A DNA stretch of 64,000 nt from Spirosoma spitsbergense DSM 19989 (GTDB lineage: Bacteria; Bacteroidota; Bacteroidia; Cytophagales; Spirosomataceae): the NCBI RefSeq assembly GCF_000374085.1, contig NZ_KB893522.1, positions 16,793 through 80,792 of the forward strand. Reading direction: 5' to 3'. The position numbers and the translations under genes were made by a program. The stretch's first letter is position 1; every line of letters starts with the position of its first letter. The notes below the pieces were generated by a model that saw only the letters and a list, made by a program, of their open reading frames with translations, did no database searches and was not told where the DNA came from. This document shows, piece by piece, positions 60,352 through 64,000 of this stretch.

Positions 60352-60391
60352 GTAAGGGGAAACTAAAGGAATTTGCTTGCTCATTTACTGG
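60341..60391. terminator. Bidirectional hairpin overlapping the stop of the dehydrogenase gene
   Basis: CCAGTAAATGAGTAAG at 60341-60356 pairs with CTTGCTCATTTACTGG at 60376-60391 with one wobble position. The left arm contains the last codons and TGA stop of the plus-strand gene. The right arm ends just before the stop of the convergent gene. Confidence 0.7.
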
Positions 60392-60392
60392 C

Positions 60393-62138
60393 TTAGAATT
60401 GATAGAACACCCGCGTCCGAAGGCCCAGCATGGCACTTTTTTGCCAGTCGGAATCTGGTGACAGGGGTAAAGCAAGGAGTGGGCTACCCTGTACTACCCA
60501 GTGGCGGCTTTGCCATTCCAGACTCGTACCCAACGTGAATGAATTCAGTAAACCTACCGGACGGCTTTGCCTGAAACTAGCCTGATCAAAACCACGGGGA
60601 GAATTACGGAAGTAGAAGTCTACTCGCTCTACGCTGCTCAGATTAACGTACGTGCCAACTGTTGGCAGCAGTGTTAGTGTACGACCGAGAGGAATTCGGT
60701 AGCTAAGGCTTAGTGGTATCTGAAAACGATGGACACGGGTATCTATGTTCAGGATATCCTGAAGGTCCAGTTTTTGATTAAGCCCACGACCAAATTCTTT
60801 CTGAAAATCCCGGTGGGTCCGGTTATCAAAATCATTGGCCGTTATAAACAGCCCACCCAGGTACGTTGCTTTGCTCAAGCCTACACCCAGTGCCCAGTGT
60901 TTGTTAAGCTGTATTTCGCTGAAGGCACCGGCACTCCACATGTGCGCGTCAACATCGCTGCCTACACCTACTCTGAGTCCGGCAGCTAATGGGGTGACAG
61001 GCTGCCTGGCAGGCGCCTTTACGTTTGCTGCCTTTGCAACGGATTGAGTGGCTACAGGCGCCGATGGCTGAACCAGATGCATCCGCTTTGCCCTCCGGAC
61101 CAGGGCTGAATTCCAGTCATGGTCCGGTAAAGACAGGGGTAAGCTGTTAGCCAGTTTATACGTTTCGAATGCTTCCGTACTAGTCAGCGCTGGCTCAGAC
61201 GGATTGGCATTCGCCCGATCTGATCCCCGCGCTGTCGTCTCCGACGGCTGCTGAACCGGTTTGGCCGACTGACCATATGAACTCGATGGATTGCCTGCCT
61301 GAGTTGCTGTTGAGCGATTAGGAATGTACCCGTTCCTGTCCGCCGTCGCCCTGTTTCGGTTATCAGGTGCATTGACCGGGCTTGGTTCGGACGTATGACT
61401 GCTGTTCTCAGCATATGCTTCAGGTTGCGCTGAAGTCGTCCGTCGAACGGGTTCGCTGGCAGCTACCGACGGAGCCGAAATGGGTTGTTTGTTAGTTAAA
61501 GGAGTAGAGAAAGCGCCATATTTGTCTGTTTTGAGGTTCCTGTTCGATTTCGTTTGGGTGCGTGCGTCATCGACCGGAACTGACGTTCGGCCAGCGACAA
61601 CATCGCGTTGTTTAGGAGGAATATCCATTCGCCTGGTAGTCTGCTCGTCGGTTGCTTCCTGCCGCACTGCATTTGGCAACGTTTCAGAACGGGTACTGGC
61701 AGCTGTATCCTGGTTACCGGGGGCTTGTTGCTCTTCCCGACTATCCGATCCTGTTTCGGGGGCTGACTGCGAACGATACTGACTATTGAGCTTCGATAAA
61801 GTCGGGCTATCGGGCGTTGTCGAAACCTGGGCCGGTTGCGTGGCCACCGCCTGTTGTTTGAGTTGCCCTACTGTTTCGCGCAGGGTATTGATTTCGCTCC
61901 GTTGCCAGATGCTGAAGGCAATCAATACGACGGTACTAACGGAGGCTGCTGCCAGCAACCAGGAGGAACCCGACCAGACACCACTACTGAAGGGCGTACC
62001 GGTTGTGGGTGAGCCAGGCTGGGGCGGCATGGCCTGCTGTAGCGAGGCCTGCATACGCGTCCAGTCTTTGTCGGTAAATTCCGGTCGAATACTTTCCAGT
62101 TTTCGCCGGATAATGTCGGAAAATCGGTCAGTTTTCAT
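60393..62138 (-). CDS. Candidate dual-membrane-spanning anti-sigma factor (Dma-like) with beta-barrel domain
   Basis: This 581-residue protein has a cytoplasmic N-terminus (1-58), one transmembrane helix (about 60-78, WLLAAASVSTVVLIAFSIW), and a very long Ser/Thr/Pro/Gln-rich linker (about 80-383). The last 198 residues resemble a beta-barrel outer-membrane domain and end in VFYQF with a terminal Phe as in BAM-assembled barrels. There is no N-terminal signal peptide. It overlaps an ECF sigma gene by 11 bases. This combination matches dual membrane-spanning anti-sigma factors described in Bacteroides (Dma with Das). Linking inner and outer membranes is inferred from architecture. Confidence 0.7.
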   Translation of the reverse strand: MKTDRFSDIIRRKLESIRPEFTDKDWTRMQASLQQAMPPQPGSPTTGTPFSSGVWSGSSWLLAAASVSTVVLIAFSIWQRSEINTLRETVGQLKQQAVATQPAQVSTTPDSPTLSKLNSQYRSQSAPETGSDSREEQQAPGNQDTAASTRSETLPNAVRQEATDEQTTRRMDIPPKQRDVVAGRTSVPVDDARTQTKSNRNLKTDKYGAFSTPLTNKQPISAPSVAASEPVRRTTSAQPEAYAENSSHTSEPSPVNAPDNRNRATADRNGYIPNRSTATQAGNPSSSYGQSAKPVQQPSETTARGSDRANANPSEPALTSTEAFETYKLANSLPLSLPDHDWNSALVRRAKRMHLVQPSAPVATQSVAKAANVKAPARQPVTPLAAGLRVGVGSDVDAHMWSAGAFSEIQLNKHWALGVGLSKATYLGGLFITANDFDNRTHRDFQKEFGRGLNQKLDLQDILNIDTRVHRFQIPLSLSYRIPLGRTLTLLPTVGTYVNLSSVERVDFYFRNSPRGFDQASFRQSRPVGLLNSFTLGTSLEWQSRHWVVQGSPLLALPLSPDSDWQKSAMLGLRTRVFYQF

Positions 62139-62736
62139 GGTAGGGAATAGAGGCACCAGGGCCTGAATTTTCGTAAAAAGGATAAGCCTGTTTGATAAGT
62201 ATCTGTAATTTTTGCCGGGCACGGGCGTAGTTGGAGCGGACAGTTGCTTCATTATGCTCCAGTATACCGGCAATTTCGTGAAGACTGTACCCGTCCACGA
62301 CGTGCATCATAAACACCGTTCGGTAGGTTGGTGTTAATTTTTGTACCAGGGCCAGAATTTCCTCGGCTGCAATCTGATCAACGATGTTATCGTCAAACGA
62401 AACCTGCTCACCCGCTTCCAGCGATGTGTGTTGCTCAAAACGGCTGTTTTTACGGTAATGGCTAATGGCCGTATTGACCAGAATAGTGCGGAGCCAGGCC
62501 TTGAACGGTAAGGCATCATTGTAGCTGTCCAAATGTTGAAACGCTTTCAGAAACCCTTCATTCAGTACATCTTCTGCTTCTTCAACGCTTGATGTGTAGC
62601 GCAGACAGATACTTTTGGCGTAACCAAAAAACTGCTTGAACAACGCTCTCTGCGCACGCGGGTCATTCGTGCGGCAAGCCTGAATGACGCTTAGCAGGTC
62701 ATTCTCAGCAAATGGAGACGATTTCCGGAAAAACAA
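62128..62736 (-). CDS. ECF RNA polymerase sigma factor
   Basis: The 202-residue ECF sigma factor has region 2 (about 30-95) with RALFKQFFGYAKSICLRYTSSVEEAEDVLNEGFLKAFQHLDSY and PFKAWLRTILVNTAISHYRK, and region 4 (about 130-185) with LTPTYRTVFMMHVVDGYSLHEIAGILEHNEATVRSNYARARQKL. It starts at a TTG at 62736; no ATG fits. Its stop lies 11 bases inside the anti-sigma candidate, suggesting coupled translation and a cognate pair. Target genes are unknown. Confidence 0.9.
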   Translation of the reverse strand: MFFRKSSPFAENDLLSVIQACRTNDPRAQRALFKQFFGYAKSICLRYTSSVEEAEDVLNEGFLKAFQHLDSYNDALPFKAWLRTILVNTAISHYRKNSRFEQHTSLEAGEQVSFDDNIVDQIAAEEILALVQKLTPTYRTVFMMHVVDGYSLHEIAGILEHNEATVRSNYARARQKLQILIKQAYPFYENSGPGASIPYHEN

Positions 62737-62858
62737 AGTCTGGTCAGATTTACGTACACACCCCTAGTTGTAGTGAAATACGCGCTACGAACGGATAACG
62801 TTGCAGTTATTGTTTAAAGTTGTTAAAATTTAAGCAAATCTGCCACAATTAGCCCTGT

Positions 62859-62870
62859 CGTTACGTAACG
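62859..62870. promoter_or_regulatory. 12-bp perfect palindrome between divergent genes
   Basis: CGTTACGTAACG lies in the intergenic region between the ECF sigma gene and the SGNH-like gene. It might be a binding site for a dimeric regulator of either gene. This is inference only. Confidence 0.35.
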
Positions 62871-62874
62871 GTGA

Positions 62875-62899
62875 AAAATGGGTTTACTCACCCCATTTT
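62875..62899. repeat. 8-bp hairpin just upstream of the SGNH-like gene
   Basis: AAAATGGG and CCCATTTT form a stem around a 9-base loop and end 10 bases before the ATG at 62910. It might regulate translation or mRNA stability. Confidence 0.4.
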
Positions 62900-62909
62900 A
62901 TGTGACTAA

Positions 62910-63611
62910 ATGAATGTGCTGGTAATTGGCGATGAACATACGTATGGGTATGGGCTGACAAACGGTAGGCTTAGTTTTATTGGACATTTTATTCGGCAGA
63001 TCAAGCGTACCGGACAGGCGGTATCGGTCGATGTATACGCTCATCTGACGATGACGCAGGTGGCATCAACTTTAGCCCATCTGCCGCTCAGTCGCTACGA
63101 CCTCATTATCGTTCAACTCGATCAATTGCTTATTCAACCCAATGAGCGTGACTTTATGCATGCGCCAGGCTTAGCCATGCCCTCGCTTCCCTACTCCCTC
63201 ATTAACCAGCCAGGGGCGGGCAGGAAAACATTGTTTACTGGTATGAAAGCACTTGGTACATTGCTCCGTTCTGTCATTAGGCCGGCCCATTCGCTGCCTA
63301 TAGCTGGGTTGTTGAAACAATTACGCCCTTACCAGCATAATGTGCTGATAATAACGCCAATTCCGCACCGGGAGCGGCTAACCCGCTGGTTGCGGCTACG
63401 GGTGCGAACGTTGTTACTTCGGGAAGCGGAAAAACAGACCGTCAGTGTATTCGATGCCGATACCGTTATCCGGCCGAAAGAGGAATATTTTTTGCCGAAT
63501 GATGTCGATCACCTGAGTGCCGTTAGCCACGAGTTGCTGGGGCGTTCGCTGTTCGATTTTTACTTGTCGGCTCCTACCATCATTACCATACAGTCCATTC
63601 GTCGGGAATAG
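62910..63611 (+). CDS. SGNH/GDSL hydrolase-like protein with altered catalytic site
   Basis: The 233-residue protein starts MNVLVIGDEHTYGYGL, corresponding to block I (GDSxTxGxG) of SGNH hydrolases but with Glu in place of the catalytic Ser. A late NDVDHLS preserves a block V-like D-x-x-H. The middle contains a long basic insert. There is no signal peptide, so it is predicted cytoplasmic. Without Ser it is either inactive, a binding protein, or uses another chemistry. The start is the ATG at 62910. Confidence 0.7.
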   Translation: MNVLVIGDEHTYGYGLTNGRLSFIGHFIRQIKRTGQAVSVDVYAHLTMTQVASTLAHLPLSRYDLIIVQLDQLLIQPNERDFMHAPGLAMPSLPYSLINQPGAGRKTLFTGMKALGTLLRSVIRPAHSLPIAGLLKQLRPYQHNVLIITPIPHRERLTRWLRLRVRTLLLREAEKQTVSVFDADTVIRPKEEYFLPNDVDHLSAVSHELLGRSLFDFYLSAPTIITIQSIRRE

Positions 63612-63651
63612 ATTTCTTTGCAGCATAGTACTATCAATAGTTCGTCAATAA

Positions 63652-64000
63652 TTAAGCAGCTATACAGCCGAAACTATACAGTTGACGCACTTGAGGGTCA
63701 TTTTTAGTCAGCTCAGTGCCTTGCGGTAAGATGGAAAAAAAACGATCCAGTAATAACTTGTTGTGATACAGGGTCTTTACATCAGCCATCGAAAAAGGCT
63801 GCTGACCAACGCCCTGCTCTATTTTGGCGATATTGACCGCTGACAAAGCGGTGTTCACATGGAAATCCAACTTGTTGACCGACCGGGCCTGACAGTCAGT
63901 GAGACCCGTAAACTGCTTAGCATCGCGGATTAAAAACTCCTGTTGATAGCGCAGTCGGTAGTACTTCACAATCAGCCAGGCGGGTAAGGTTAGGTCCGTT
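63652..64000 (-). mobile_element. C-terminal part of an IS4-like (DDE) transposase, running off the window
   Basis: The minus strand is open from the window edge to the TAA at 63652. The protein reads VKYYRLRYQQEFLIRDAKQFTGLTDCQARS, then KLDFHVNTALSAVNIAKIEQG. The Y-(2)-R-(3)-E-(6)-K type motif (YYRLRYQQEFLIRDAK) is the C1 signature of IS4-group DDE transposases. The catalytic Asp residues lie outside the window. An apparent GTG start at 63969 is only an internal codon. Terminal inverted repeats could not be located. Confidence 0.8.

Noticed and set aside
1..64000. CRISPR arrays, tRNA and rRNA genes
   Set aside because: No regularly spaced direct repeats and no recognisable tRNA or rRNA sequence were found on reading both strands. 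A tRNAscan or Rfam search would be decisive.

Overview
The window looks like a chromosomal segment of a Bacteroidota bacterium of the order Cytophagales, closest in style to Spirosoma and relatives. This rests on a gingipain-type T9SS protease, a SprB-repeat protein with a type IX sorting tail, a TonB-dependent receptor, GSCFA and Dma-like proteins, and promoters of the Bacteroidota form TTTG-N19-TAnnTTTG. Clear Shine-Dalgarno sites are mostly absent, and TTG or GTG starts are fairly common. No rRNA, tRNA or CRISPR array was seen. Species assignment is inference.

Layout. 1-5700: gene tail, UPF0303 protein, YtxH protein, glmM, and a two-gene Anbu/transglutaminase unit. 5800-13400: secretion and surface genes (SprB-repeat adhesin, acyltransferase, large C25 peptidase of PorU2 type). 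13500-18100: Fe-S genes (nifU-like, mrp), a GSCFA protein, a Uma2 nuclease and the ribosomal operon rpsF-rpsR-rplI. 18150-23280: coiled-coil membrane protein, yggS, DUF423, prfC, ruvC. 23276-29660: an overlapping envelope-glycan run (flippase-like protein, two GT2 transferases, NodB deacetylase) followed by tatD, dCMP deaminase and an AcpH-like gene. 29660-36173: AraC regulator, aldo/keto reductase, holA, and a TonB receptor with its lipoprotein behind a promoter that carries a dyad operator.

36486-43410 is a G+C-rich glycosidase island (TIM-barrel protein, two GH3 enzymes, truncated GH-A/agarase-like gene). Its right edge is fused to the 5' end of an ECF sigma factor gene, giving a chimeric reading frame. 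A protein-like remnant lies at its left edge.

44235-64000: queuosine-precursor transporter, membrane protein, rbfA, LolC/E-type permease, orphan YgiT-type antitoxin with a sugar MFS transporter, GH109-like enzyme, metallo-hydrolase, queD-folE, SDR, secreted TIM-barrel protein, PLP enzyme, K+ channel, GNAT, PQQ-type sugar dehydrogenase, an ECF sigma factor with a membrane-spanning beta-barrel anti-sigma candidate, an SGNH-like protein lacking the catalytic serine, and an IS4-like transposase running off the right edge.

The most interesting items are the sigma/barrel pair (60393-62736), the sigma-agarase scar (about 43410), a set of locus-specific palindromes made from short words that invade gene ends, and the operator-bearing TonB promoter (33125-33154).
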